NCBI RefSeq assembly: GCF_026914185.1 | Contig: NC_070566.1 | Span: 6,758,001 to 6,822,000 of the forward strand | Direction: 5' to 3' | Length of the DNA: 64,000 bases | From: Puccinia triticina | Lineage: Eukaryota > Basidiomycota > Pucciniomycetes > Pucciniales > Pucciniaceae | Shown: positions 44,890 through 57,800 of the stretch, one piece after another | How positions within the stretch are numbered: position 1 is the stretch's first letter | Layout: every line of letters starts with the position of its first letter | Notes under the pieces: model-generated | Told to the model about the DNA's origin: nothing | Seen by the model: the letters and a program-made list of their open reading frames with translations, nothing else | Databases searched by the model: none | Translations under genes and position numbers: made by a program

Positions 44890-47800
44890 TCAAGGGTATA
44901 GGTTTAAGCAGCACAGCTGCTACTCTGTGTTGGTCAATACCAAGTGACAAGCCGTTGACTATGTGGCCTAACGCTTTCAGTTCTTGGAATCCAAAAGAGC
45001 ATTTAGATAACGAAATCTTCATGTTCATTCTGATAACTTTCTTTAAAACAATATCTATTTTCTCTAGATGGTCCTCCCAAGTTTCCGTAAATATTATGAT
45101 GTCATCTATGTATATGATAATCCATAGTTGGCTCAATTCTTCATGGAACTCGGAGTCCATCATCCTTTGGAAATGGGATGGGGCGTTCTTAATGCCAAAA
45201 GGCATGCGGAGATATTCGTGGATTCCTAGATGGCAAATAATGCGCAAGAACTTCCTGCTCTCAGGGTGTACCACGTTCTGGTGAAAACCCTTAAGGACAT
45301 CCATGCAGGTTATAAACTTTGCTTTATGGAGGCGGGTCAAGGACTCCATTATTTTAGGCATGGGATACCTATCCGGGGTGGTATAGCTGTTAAGAGCCCG
45401 GAAGTCCCCTACTAGGCGTGACTTGCCATTGTGCCAGGCTATAATTACTGGTGTGGTAATGTCCACGTTTTCATTAGCGCCCACTTTCCTGATAATTCCC
45501 ATCTTAGTCAGAAGGGCTATGTGTTCCTCCAATGCTTCTTTACTTCTTGGGCTTGCCGGGTAAGGCGCTTTCCTTAGGGCTGGGGGGTAAGGTCTTTCTA
45601 TAGTCAGAGTAATCTCTACTTCGTGACCTCTAATGGCCCCAAAAGGCTCATCAACTGTTGCGAAGGCTTTGCGGTTCGCTTGAAGAATAGCCATGAGTTG
45701 TTCTTTAGATTTGTCCTCCAGGCCATGACCGATTTTGGAAGATGCTAATACTTCCTCTGTAAAGTCGTCTGTCTTATTATCAATTGCTAAAATTGAATTT
45801 ATTGTTCCATCGAAATCAAACACTTTTCCTTTAATAGAAAACTGCCGTCCATCGTCATTCAGGAGGGAGATGTTATAGTGCGACAAATAGTCGTTACCAA
45901 TGATAAAGTATCTTACCGGCATGTTCTCCATAACTACAAATCTAATAATAAAGGAAAAGCAATTGAACAAGATTTTTACTTTAACTACTCCTAGCGGTTT
46001 CAGTGCTCCTGTGCAACTATGGAATCTCCCCGGTTTGACGGGCAGAATATACTTTTTCCACTCCTTGCAAAACCTTTCTAGGTACAAAGCACTTACCACT
46101 GATTTAACAGCTCCGCTGTCAAACAGAACTGTGCAGTCCTTATCTGCGCATGTCATTTTTACCAGATTATTCTTGCCTTCTGGGGCTGTAACTGCTAAGG
46201 TTGGGTTGGAGCCAATGACTAAATCATTGTCATCGTCTGCTTCAATTTCTGGCATATCTTCTTCCGCTAAATCTTCGGGGTCTCCTATATTATTGATCTT
46301 TTTAGGACAGTTGCGGGAGGTGTGCCCGGTCTTCTGACAACTGTAGCATCTAATCTCCCCAGGTGTTTGTACCGTTTTGTCTTTACCCTCCATAGTTTTA
46401 GGTGAGGGTTTGTCCGGCAATTGGGGCTTAGGGACAAATTTCTTTCGCCCTAGTCGGGTTTTGTCTACTATGTCTTCTAGGACATTAATGAGCGCGCTCA
46501 TATCAGCCCTTGTAGAATTCATTGCGGTTTTGGCCGCATATTCGACCTCTCTGTCCATAAGACCTAATAACCTAAAGTTAATGCTCTGGAGTGATAGTTG
46601 AGGCTCAAATGCTCTAAGCCTACGGTACTGTCTGGTCACCCAAGAAGATACCGGCGTCTCCCCCGCTATAAAGCAATCCTTATCAAACGCTTCTTGTTTC
46701 TTGCGCATCCAATTTGAAGTGCCGTACTGATTCGCAATTGCCTCCTTCCAAAAATCCCACTTGGCATTAGCGTGCTCTTTCCTCATTGCTTTATACCAGA
46801 GTCCTGCCACCCCTGTAAGAACAGAAAACAATTTAATTTGTATGTATTTATCTGGCACTCCAGTCTCTGATTTACACGTATCTATCCAGTCTATAAACTT
46901 GGTATGGTCATATTCTCCTTGACCTGAGAATTTGGGCCAATCCATCTTATTCACCGCTCCCCATAGGTGCTTCTGTATTTCTGAGATCTGATTGTTGGGT
47001 TTTTGCTCAGGTAATACAGGAATCCCTATATGCGGTGCCTGAGATCTAAACTCTTTACCGCTCAAGCTTTCTTCCCTATTTTCCTGCTCCTTTCCAAAGG
47101 TTTCTGAGTGAGGTGTTGAGCCGAGTTGGTCATTAATTTGGACTAGCTCTGACCTGACGTCAGCTCCGTTTTCTCTGAATTGGCCTAAAAGCCTATCGAG
47201 CTTAGTACTCAAAGTGGAAAAATCCTTGCGGTGACCTTCGTCCAACTCATGAATCATAGCTTTAACCGCTCCTTCCGATACTGTGGATCCGTTCCAGTCT
47301 TTAATGATGTTGGCTAAGTTATTAATCTCTTGGGAGATACCAAACAACATGACGTTTTTCTCACTGGGATCACTCATTTCTTCCTCTATGCTTTTTGCCG
47401 TTGCCTTGCCTTGCGGCTGTCTAAGGGTGTTTTCCAATTGCGGAGAGTATTCTCTGTCTAGCTTTTTATCATGAGCTAAAGCGGTGATTTCAGCTGCTAG
47501 TGACTCAATCTTAGCTGCCATATCTTGTACCGCATGTACTAGTTTTTGGTCTTGGGCATTAACTATAGCGGATACTTCCTTGCTAATCACGCTCATCTGA
47601 CTACTGACTTCTTTAGTCAGTTTATTGCAAATATCAACAAGATCTTCTTTAAAGGTGATCTTATTAAACTCGCATTCACAACTGTTCCCAATGTTTTTTT
47701 CCTGTACTTTAGCTGAGAGAGCCTGAAGAGTTTTACCAAACTCTTTGATTTGCTTATGGTGAGATCCGCTTTGGAGCGAGATGGAATTGCACAAGTTACT

Positions 47801-48631
47801 AATATTAGTGAATTAATTCGAAATGTCTTTACAATGAGTGTTAAATTTATCATTGGAATGATGGATTGACTTAGTTATAGGAGTGAGAAGTTCATTATGA
47901 AAAGTTTTCAAAGAAGAGATTAATTCGGTCTGAATAAAAGGACGAAGATTTCCCAACACTAGCTTGCTATTATCGTCGACTATATCTTTGATCTGAGTAA
48001 AGAGGAGAGAGAACACTTTCTTAGCGTCTCTAATGGTGAGAGGGCCTAATTCCCTCGTCGAGATCGGGAAGACCCCTCCAGATGTTGATACGCTCCCTGG
48101 ATAGTGCGCGACATCCTGAATATTTCCGCGTACATCTTGTTGCGATGGTTCGGACGTCCTCCCATCCTTCCGTGTCCCGGAGGAGGATCGGCTGGGTTTC
48201 TCGGAGCTTGATTCCTCTGGGCTGTCTGGTTTGCTGCTCGAGGAGCGTTGTCTCTGTTGTAAGGATGTGCTCGCGGTTGATTTGAGTTCTGAGGAGCTTG
48301 AGCTCGATGAATGGAATAAGGATTCCAGCCTTCCATCAAAAGCAGGAGAGGCTCTCGGCCTATCACCTCCTCCAGGATGCGGTGAGACCCCATCGCTTGC
48401 CGTCGCAGCACCTCCATCGCCCGAGTATTCCCTCCCGAAACTGCTTGGAGGTACTGTGCTTTGCACTGTTGATGACTCTGGAATATGTACTCCGCTTCCG
48501 GAGGCCAATTTCGCCTTTGGAGCCTTACTTGTTCCTCGCTTAAATTCCCCTGGTGGGACCAGTGGGGGGTGGGCGGATCTAGTAGAAGAAGCCCGAGAAA
48601 AGGTATCAGAATTCTCTGATTTGTTAGGCAT
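44890..48631 (-). pseudogene. element D gag, protease and RT (5' part of gag-pol)
   Basis: The frame opens at ATG 48629-48631 (inside a predicted intron) and runs on the minus strand to the insertion at 44889, broken once by TAA at 47813-47815. It holds a disordered N-terminus overlapping ORFX, a coiled coil (about 47800-47300), gag core near 46930 (W-P-K-F-S-G-Q-G-E-Y-D-H), CCHC knuckle near 46325, protease L-F-D-S-G-A near 46120 and RT with Y-I-D-D near 45105. Motifs are intact. Confidence 0.85.
48046..48578 (-). CDS. element D ORFX, overlapping gag in the +2 frame
   Basis: From a predicted acceptor (ACTAG, exon starting 48578) this frame is open for about 177 codons to 48046 without a stop, wholly inside gag. 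It has a helical N-terminal part (L-S-E-E-Q-V-R-L-Q-R-R), a core with N-T-R-A-M-E-V-L-R-R-Q-A and V-I-G-R ending in G-W-N-P (near 48325-48420), an Asn/Arg/Pro-rich middle, and a C-terminal helix M-Y-A-E-I-F-R-M with Q-G-A-Y-Q-H-L-E (near 48080-48140). E matches the core (N-T-x-x-M-x-x-L-x-x-Q-A, then V-G-R and W-I-P). Function unknown. Confidence 0.6.
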
Positions 48632-48656
48632 AATTCTTTGAAAGTTTTTAGCTAAC

Positions 48657-49160
48657 CTGTAAGTATGATGATATCTGAGTCACTATCAGAAGTTCTCCTA
48701 TTAACTGGAGCGTCAGGATAGTTCCCTGGAGGCGCTGGCTGTTGATCCCCGGCTAGGTAGCGCTGGATTACTATGGAAGAAGCACGACTCTGATCTCTAG
48801 TACCAGGATCTCAATTCTGTAATCCGAGGGCTGGATCTATAGCTGGGTTAGGAGCTGGCAGAGGAGCTGAGACAGGTCCAGGGTTCGGACTCGGATCGAT
48901 TCTTTGAGTAGTACTGAGGTTAAGAGCAGTAGCGGGAAGGGGAGCAGTCTGTCCTCTACGCCTGAAGATGTTCGCGAAAAGACTCTCAATGCTTCTTTGG
49001 TCTTCAGATTGAGAGTAAGCTGTTGAGGCGCTGTTAGGTCTAGCGTTCGATGTGTCTTCAGGGACGATAGGTGGGTTAGGATTGTTTTCCGGTCCAAACG
49101 CGACAGGACGATTTGGGTTTTCTTCAGGACCAAAGAAGACAGCAGTGACTGGATCCGACA
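48657..49160 (-). pseudogene. element D ORF1 exon
   Basis: The exon follows an acceptor (TTAAG, 49161) and begins TGTC as in A and C. It is Pro/Asn-rich (P-E-E-N-P-N-R-P, P-S-P-N-P-G-P), is broken by a TGA at 48811-48813, then continues to a phase-1 donor (ACAG|GTTAGC, 48657/48656). The predicted intron 48656-48579 (78 nt) contains the gag ATG; splicing leads into ORFX in frame. Confidence 0.45.
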
Positions 49161-49612
49161 CTTAAAACAAACAAGATCGCAAAAGATCTTTCAGTATGTG
49201 TAAGGAGATTTGGATGAGGGTTTTATATATTGGAAGTATAGAGCGTACTTTCAATTCTGTGCTGATCTAATAGCTATGAGTTTCTGGGTAGAAAATAAGA
49301 AGCGTACAACAGTATTCTTGAGCACGAGAAGGATAGTTTTAGCTTCGCGGTGGTCACACCGGTGAGAGATTTAGCCGAGAAGCTTACAGTCAAAAAAAAA
49401 AACTTATGACAAGTTCTCGAATACTGAATCAAACGATCTCAGCAACACGTTGCTAATCCAACGGATGTCTAGCGCGTAAAAACCTGAATCTAAAATTCCA
49501 AGGTTTTTGGGTTTGAACCAGTGTCGAAAGACCCCTGGGGTAGTGGAAAAAAGAAATGAAATTTTACTGACTATGGTCTCGGGAGAGCGAATTTCCCGAT
49601 GAGGCCCCCAAA

Positions 49613-50102
49613 TGTCAGCAGGCGTCTCTAAAGTGACGCGCCGATGAATAAAACTGAACACACTAATAGGAGATACCTAAAGGAATCAGCTACTAAAGGA
49701 TCGACCAATCAGGCGAGGAGAAAATGGGAAAAGGGTTGAGTGAAGAGTTATTCAAAGAATAGGAATTGTTGAGAGGAATGAAGAGACGACAAGAGAGAGA
49801 GAAAGGATATAAAAAAGCCCCAATCACAACCTGTAGTCGTAATCGCTTGGGCTTGGTAGGCGAAATGGATCGTTGATTCTTAGAAATCTAATCTATCAAT
49901 AATCTGGGGATCTCTTTGTAGCAAGATCCCTTGGGTTTTATCTTCTTAGTGTTGCGTACTACGCGCACAGACAATGAAAGCCGTAGATACTAGTTGGTAC
50001 GGGATTTACGGGTACAGATCCCTTTTTAGGGAATAGTGTCCTGAGTTGAGGATCCGTGAATCATTGCGGACTTTCTGGTCTCTCAACCCGTTTTAAGGGT
50101 TA
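49613..50102 (-). mobile_element. 5' LTR of element D, left part, with adjacent primer-binding site
   Basis: It begins TGTCAGCAGGCG at 49613, next to CGATGAGGCCCCCAAA (49597-49612), whose complement starts TGGGGGCC after two bases and serves as PBS. It is interrupted at A 50102 by Helitron H1; the remaining 186 bp is at 62968-63153. Between 49161 and 49600 lies non-coding leader. Confidence 0.85.
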
Positions 50103-50399
50103 CTAGAGGCCAAGGCGGCTTCGCCGCTGAAGGGGGGAAGCTGCAATGCCAGGTGTCTACAATGAAAAAGAATCTCTCTAAGATAAGTTTTAACCCATCT
50201 TACAATGAACTGATCAGTAGGAACCAACAGTGAAACATCTGCACTGTGCTGATATCAGAGGCATTTTCAGTGCCGCACAGTTGTCTACTGCTGATACTCC
50301 AGCCCAATCAGCGTCAGTGCAGCACTCTGACCGTTGCACTTACACTGAATCAGTGTTCTACCTCTGAATCTGACCGGGGATCAGTGTGAATGCAGTGCC

Positions 50400-50886
50400 A
50401 AAAGGTGCACTGATGCGGGTCAACCTTTATGCACACCAAAGAAATACCACATGCACACCATTTTTGGTGTGTATTATTGTTCACTCCAAAAAGTGGTGTG
50501 CATTGGGGTGCAATCCAAAACTTAGTGCACACTCATCCTCTCCAAAACCAACCTGGCTTTGGAGTACATGGGTGTGCATTCCAAAAACCATAGTGTGAAC
50601 ACTCATGCACTACCTGATTGGGTAGTGCATTTCTCTGTCTTTAAACAATCAAATAGTCAACAAACATCCACACTGGGCAGAAAAAATGGTAGTTTTGGGG
50701 TGGGCAATCTTGTTGGAGTGCAAACACATGGAATCCAAATTCAGGTTGTTTATGGAGTGCATGAGTGTGTACTCCAATTTTTTGGAGTGCATAGGTGCAC
50801 ACTCCAATTTTCTTTGGAGTGCATGGGTGTGCACTCCAATTTTTGTGCATGAGTGTGCACTCCAAGTCTCCAATGTTGTGGAGTAC
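50400..50886. repeat. palindromic tandem repeats around GTGCACTCC
   Basis: About ten degenerate units of 25-30 bp such as GGAGTGCATGGGTGTGCACTCC separated by AATTTT. The array is cut by element E and resumes at 60416-60570. Such units can fold as short hairpins. Inside Helitron H1. Confidence 0.75.
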
Positions 50887-50891
50887 ATCGG

Positions 50892-51861
50892 TGTGAGCCT
50901 GAGTCTCTATAGTGACAGCAGGACACAAGAAATGGGGGGGCAATAGTTGGATTTCTTGGGATAAAGAAATTACAACTATAAAAGAAAAAAAGAGAAAGAG
51001 AGAGAGAAACCAAGCAGGATAAGAAGGAAGAGAAGTACTAGGTTATTCTAGTGGGAATGCACGTCCACTGGCAATGCTACTCTTCAGAAGAGTGCTGCTA
51101 ATCTGTGCAAGAAGTGCTACAGCTTCCTCTCAGGAGGGTATCTGGATTAGATAAGTCTTAATCCAGCCACAGTTTTTTAGACTTCTCTCTGGACAGTCAA
51201 GGTTCTTAGAGGGAAACCTGAGGGACAGCCCTGAACCTAGATTTTGAGGCAAAGACCTGATGATAAGAAGGGACAGCCCTGTAATCAAGATGGAGGCAAA
51301 GGCCTATAGTTTTGGAGGGACAGCCCTGTGATCAAGGAGGAAGCAAAGCAAGAAGAAGAGGCAGATCAAGCAAGACACAGAGTTGTACCTCTGAGATAAT
51401 CAAGGTTCAGTGAAAGAGGTTACTTACTGTCAATATCCTAGGCGCCTGTGACGGTAGGTATACTGGGAGTAGAGTAGGCTCTTTGGTGGTGATCCTGGGG
51501 TTATCTGGGTGGTGGTTCTGGTGTGCTGAAGTCTGTAGATCCGCCTCAGGCAAGGGGGATCCTGACTACGAAAATTTTCACAGTTTGCTTATGTAATTTA
51601 CATATGTACATGTGGTTTGGCGCGCCTGGTAGCGCTGACACGTCACAACTGCGCAAGGGCGCCATAACTCAGTAACTCAGGGAAGGAGTATAGTTACAAG
51701 GAATTGATAAGTTGTAACTAGGGTTAAAATTGCATGAGGAAACAGAATATGAAGTCAAAACAAGGTTATCTCTTAAGATGAAAAAGATATAAAGTAATTT
51801 ATATGTAACAAAGGTAGAACAGGCAGCTTTTAGGTCAGCTGTGATGACTCTAAGGCTGACA
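50892..51861 (-). mobile_element. 3' LTR of element E
   Basis: 970 bp, TGTGAGCC to CTGACA. The adjacent internal sequence on the minus strand, AACCCTTTTGGTGGTAGGGA, is purine-rich and fits a polypurine tract. The sequence matches the 5' LTR throughout by eye. Confidence 0.93.
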
Positions 51862-51898
51862 TTCCCTACCACCAAAAGGGTTGGATTTCTGTAAGAAA

Positions 51899-54800
51899 TT
51901 AAACCACAGGGTTAGACCTCTTCTCACTTCTGAATTTCCTGAGAAGGATAGCAGAGTCTGGGATGTCTTTCTCAAGGAGCCATTCATCATGATCAGCACT
52001 CATACCTTTGTATCTAGCTAAGTACATCATAACATCTCTGTTTTCCACTCTCAATCTCTTGTCTCTGAGAATCTTTTGTATGACTTTACTCTGAGGGGTC
52101 TTATCCATGGGGGGAATGACAACTTTGACTTTCTGTCTCAAAGGGAACTTGTCTGGATTGGGGTCTTTGTATGGTTTCACCAAGCTGACAGGAAATGTGG
52201 GATGTTTCCTGCTAAACTCTTCAGTCAGTATCACTTCTACAGCATTCTTCCCATGTAAAGCTTTTACAAGGAATGGTCCAGTGAAGGAGTCTCTCATCTT
52301 CTTAGGGCCAGACAGGTTGTTGAAGTTTGCTGTGGATATTAGGACTTTATCACCAACTTTAAAAGATGGTTCTTTGTGACTCTTGTCCCATCTCTCTTTG
52401 TTGTAAGATGTAGCTTCTGTTATGCATTGCTCAGCATGTTTTCTAGCTTTCTCAAAGATCTTTCCATAGGCAAGAGCAGTAGGATGAATGTCTACAGAGT
52501 CTTGCTTCAAGAAATTCCTGGGAAGGTTTGGGATCCAGCCTTTTTCCAGGATGGCAGGAGGTTTTCCAGTGGTTGAATGTATGCTGGTGCAATATGCTAG
52601 CTCAAGGATTGGTAGAAGTGAAACCCAATCATGAGTGTAACCATCATTGTCTTTGAATTCTAGACCATATGCACAAAACCTCCTGATCATATCTTCAAGT
52701 GTTTGAATCATCCTTTCAGCTAATCCATCAGTTTGAGGGTGGTAAGCAGTGGAGAAAGAGAGTTTTGTTCCTAACATACTATGTAAACCAGTCCAGAATT
52801 CAGATGTGAACTTAGGGTCTCTATCAGAGATGATGATTCTGGGGATGCCAGTCCTAGGCATTACTCTGTTCCAAAACAGAATGGCAGTGTCCATGGCAGA
52901 GTCATCCTTGAAGCAGGGTACAAATATAGGGGTCTTAGAGTATCTGTCCACTATTACCAGACAAGCATTGAAACTAGCAGCTCCTCCAGGGGACAAGGAA
53001 GTTACCCAATCCATGTTAATAACATCCCATGGTTTTGAAGGTTCCTCAATTTTCATGAGCAGTCCAAATCTTTTGCCTGTGGCTTTATTTGCTTTCTGGC
53101 ATCTATCACAGGAAGAGCAGTATTCACTAGTGTCTTGTCTCCAGTTATCCCACCAAGCAGTATCAGCTACTTTTTCTAAAGTCCTATCTTCAGAAAGATG
53201 ACCAGAGTAGACACTGTCATGGCATTCATGCAAGATGGTGTTGATACTTTCTTTGTCAGCTAGGACTAGGACAGAGTTGTGTTTCTCTCTGAAGTAGATG
53301 AGGCCATCAAATATAGAGAATCTTCCTTCATCATATAGCTTTCTCCAAGGATCTTGTAAGGAATTTTTTAGCTGGGCATCTTTAGCATCTTTCAACAAAA
53401 GTTCAGACAATATGGTAGTGTTCTTGTCCTGCTTGTAGCCTTCTCTCACTGAGTCAAAGAACTCATTCTTGAAAGTAGAGACATGTATGCCCATGATGGG
53501 GAATCTATCATCATCCTTGTCTTCTGGGTCATAAGCAGGGTTACTAGGATCATTTGGTAAAGCCCACCTGCTCAGTCCATCAGCATTCTTGTGAATATTC
53601 CCATCTCTGTGGATTATGGTCATATTGCCTCTGTATTCCTGAATAGCAATCTGCCACCTGAGCATATGTCTGTTGGGAGTCTTCATGTTCAGCAGTGATC
53701 TCAAAGCTGTGCAGTCTGTTACAACATGAAAGACACTGCCATCTAAGTAGTAATGGAGTTTTTCCAGGGCCCAAACCAGACATAAGCATTCAAGTTGACT
53801 AGCACCATATCTTGTTTCACTGTCCTTCAGTTGTCTGGATATGAAAACAATGGGTCCTTCTTTTCTCACTCCCTCAATGACTTGGACTTGATGTAAAGCA
53901 GCACCTAGACCAGTCATGCTAGCATCTACATATAGTGTGAAAGGATGGGCCCAGTCAGGAAACAGTAGCAATGGAGCTGTGGTCAGTTTCTCTTTTAACA
54001 AGTTGTAGGCTACTATTCTATGATGAGTCATCTCATATATGACATCAATCCTTGTCAGTTCAGTCAGAGGTTTTGCTATCTCTGCAAACTTCTCAATGTG
54101 TTGTCTGTAGTAACCAGCAAAACCAAGAAATGATTGCATTTCTTTCCTACTACTAGGCACAGGCTTTTGGAGGACAGCAGCTACTTTATTCTGGTCTATT
54201 CCTATGGCAATACCAGACACAAGATGGCCTAGAGCTTTGATCTGATCAAATCCAAAGTTACACTTCTTCAAGGAGATTTTCATGTTCATGTTAATGACAA
54301 CTTTCAGGATCCTGTCTATCCTACTGAGGTGTTCCTCCCAGGTGTTTGACATAATGATGATATCATCAATGTAGATAATGACCCACTTCTCATCAATTTC
54401 CTTTCTGAATTCAATGTCCATCATTCTCTGGAAATGAGAGGGGGCATTTTTGATCCCAAAGGGCATTCTCAGGTACTCATAGATTCCTTTGTGCATGATA
54501 ATCCTGAGTAGATGTCTGGAATCTTCTGCAATGACATTCTGGTGAAAACCTTTGAGTACATCCATGCTAGTCAGATATTTAGCTTTGGCCAGGTTGTTCA
54601 GAGTCTCACAGATCTTAGGAATGGGGTATCTGTCTGAAGCAGTGTAGGAATTCAAAGCTCTGAAGTCTCCTACCATTCTGGACTTTCCATTGTGCCAGGC
54701 AATGATTACAGGAGTAGTGATCTCAACTACTTCATTATGACCAACTTTCCTTAGAACATTCAGGTTTACTAGCTCTTCAATGTGTTGCTCAAGAGCTTCT

Positions 54801-57800
54801 CTGCTTTTAGGGCTGGCAGGATAAGGAGGTCTTCTGAGGAGAGGAGGATAGGGTCTCTCAGTTGTCAGCTTGATATGAACTTCATGACCTTTAATGGCAC
54901 CAAGGGGCTGGTTGGTGTTGGAGAAGGCAAAGTTGTTATTGTAGAGGACTTCAAACAGCTTCTCTTTTTGCTCAATAGTCAACTTATCACTGAACTTGGC
55001 TTCACAGAGTTCTTCTATAATAAATTTCTGCAGTTGAGGATGGGACTTCTTTACAGCAGAAATTTCATTGGAAGGGCTCATTTTCTCCAGATGATGAGAC
55101 TTAAAGCTGAATTTCTTCCTCTTGTTCTCATTCCCAATGGTAAAGAATCTCTCTTTGCTGTTTGTGATGTCAAAGCCATAAAGAGACATGTAATCATTTC
55201 CAAGGATAAGATAGTTAATTCTTGCATTTCTCATGACTACAAATTCTGCTAGAATTCTAATGGAACCTTTAGTGTGAGGAAAAATCAAAGCCATTTCTAT
55301 TATGCCCATGGGCTGTAATTGGTCACTACAGCTGTGGAATTTAGCATGGTTAATTGGCATGAGCTTATTTTCCCATTCTGGTAATATAGAATCTAGCAAT
55401 TTGTTGCTGATGATTGAGCAAGAGGCTCCACTATCAAGAAGACATGATTGTTCTCTGGATTCAATGAGGACAGTAGTAAGATTTGCTTTTCCAGTAAGAT
55501 GAGCTTTTCCTCTATCAGGCTTACATTTCATCAGTCTAGCATCTTCTATGTGGGAAGACTGACAGGATTTGTCCCAGGTCTGAGGTTGATGAGTTTCAGC
55601 TTGAATTTCAGCAATGGAGAAATCTTGGCTTATTTCACACTCTACAGCATGTGCTCCAAAGTCAAAATCAACTAATGGATCATAATTGGCACCATTTCCA
55701 TTGTCCATGGCAAGAATCATGTGATTGGTTCTATGATTCTCTTCTTCTTCATCTAGTTCTGATTCAGATTTATGTGGTTCACCTTGATCTTCTCCATTGT
55801 CACTCTTGGGATCATCATCATCATCCATTCCTACATTATTGATCCTGTTCTTCTTCTTAGGGCATTCTCTGGAGAAGTGGCCAGTTTGTTTACAGAAATG
55901 GCATATAAGTTTTTCTTTCTCAGGGGCAGAGACAGGATTCTTTTTGGTAGAGGAGTCAGTTGGCTTATCAGTTTTCTCAGGGGCAGGATTGCTTCTCCAT
56001 TGGGATCTGTTTGGAGTGTTATAATTGTTTGTCACAGGCTTGTTCCTTTTCATGACTCTGTCTATAACCTCTTCAGCAATTATAACCATATCCTCAAAAC
56101 TCATTTCAGTGGCATCTCTTTTGTATCTGCTTTTAATAGCATGCTCAAGGTTTGGAGGGCACTGCTTTAAGATTTTCTCACAAATAAGATACTGATTGAG
56201 TTCAGGTTGATAAGCTTTCAGTCTTTCTCTCTGATTACCAAACCATTTGTGGATTTTCCTCCCATCATAGGTGAAGTGATCATTCTCAAACTCTTGTTGC
56301 ATTTTCCATTTCCAGTTCTCAGTGCCAAACTTATTTCTGATGGCATTCTTCCACCAAGCCCAAGATTTGTTTCCATATTCATCTCTAATGCCTAGGTACC
56401 AATTCCTTGCAGTGTCAGTTAACAAGATTGTTAATCTACTGATTATCATGTTATCCAGCATCAAGTAGTCTCTGACTAGGATATCAGTATTTTTAATCCA
56501 AAGCTCATGATTGTAAGGCAATTCTCCAGAGAATTTCTCCCAGTCTCCATTTTTGGGGATACTTTTCCACAGTTCTTTCCTCATTTCAAAGTCTATTGCT
56601 CCATGATCAATGTAGGGGAATTCCTCTTGGGTCTTAGCGTCAGGAGTATTGCTAGCAGGTTTAGGAAAGCTATCTCTTGGTGGTCTCTGGGGTTCAGGAG
56701 TAGGAACAGGAGGAGGTGGTCTGTGTTCATGTTGTTGCTCATGGTGGACATTCTGGAAGGGATTATTGTATAAGAGATGAGGGGGATGGTCTCTGTCATC
56801 TGGTATTAACACTGAATCCAGCTTTGAGCTCACAGTGTTTACTACAGAAGATATGTCACTGAATCTTCTCTTAGATTGTTCAAATCTGTTGTGCTCATTG
56901 GCATGAAGGTCATTGATCTGATTACCAATGGAAGTAAGATTGTTGCTCACTTTCTCTTCAAAATCTTTCAGATTTTGGCCAATTGTATCCATGTTAGAAT
57001 GACATTGTGATTCATTTACCAGAATCAAATCTTGAACAGTCTCAAACTTATCATCTATGTGTTTCTTCAGTTGTTCTAACACATTGTTATTCACTGTGGA
57101 CTTCTCTCTGGCACTTTCACCTATGTTGTTCAGGATTTGATCAAGCAAAAAGGGAATGAATTCATTTTTAAACAGATCAAGAATGGAATGATTCAGGACA
57201 TCTTTAAAATTGCTGACACAAGATTCAAGAAGAGTACCAGGGATGGTTTCAACAGTACCAGATAATTCAGAGAGAAATTTAGAGAACAAGACTTGTAATT
57301 TTTCTTCTAGAAACAAAGGACCATTTCGAGACATTTCAGAGTTAAGATTATTTAGAAAAAATTCTCTATTTGAAGGATCAGAGAGGTTATCAATATCTAA
57401 ACTGAGGCCTAGAGGTGAATCACTGCTTAAGGAACTTTTAGGCAAGGATTCATCTAATAGGGGCCTCTCCCTCTGGTTCTCCCGCGTCCATAGCCTCTCC
57501 TCACTCCTCTGGTGGCTCTCATCAAGTATTCTCCTATTTCCAGAACTCTCTGAGTGTCGTCCTGAGGGCGTCTCCAGTTCCTCCCTGATCCTCTCCAGTT
57601 GCTTTGAGGATGAGAGGGGTTGTGGCCTGCGAATTCTTGCGGCATTTGAGGATAATGGGGTGGATTGTAGCCGCCAGTTTGAAGATGCGGGCTGGGGCGG
57701 AATAATTGAACTACCTCCCGCGGTATAGAAGCTGGTGGCGGCCTCACTTGGAGCGTCTGCGGCGGTGGCGGCGGCGGCAAGGGAGTTCCTTGATAGTGTT

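Noticed and set aside
50103..50130. TAGAGGCC ends read as hAT TIRs
   Set aside because: 8-bp duplications are absent, and the empty site in D's other LTR shows exact A^T insertion with a GA end on the far side. Helitron fits all three copies.
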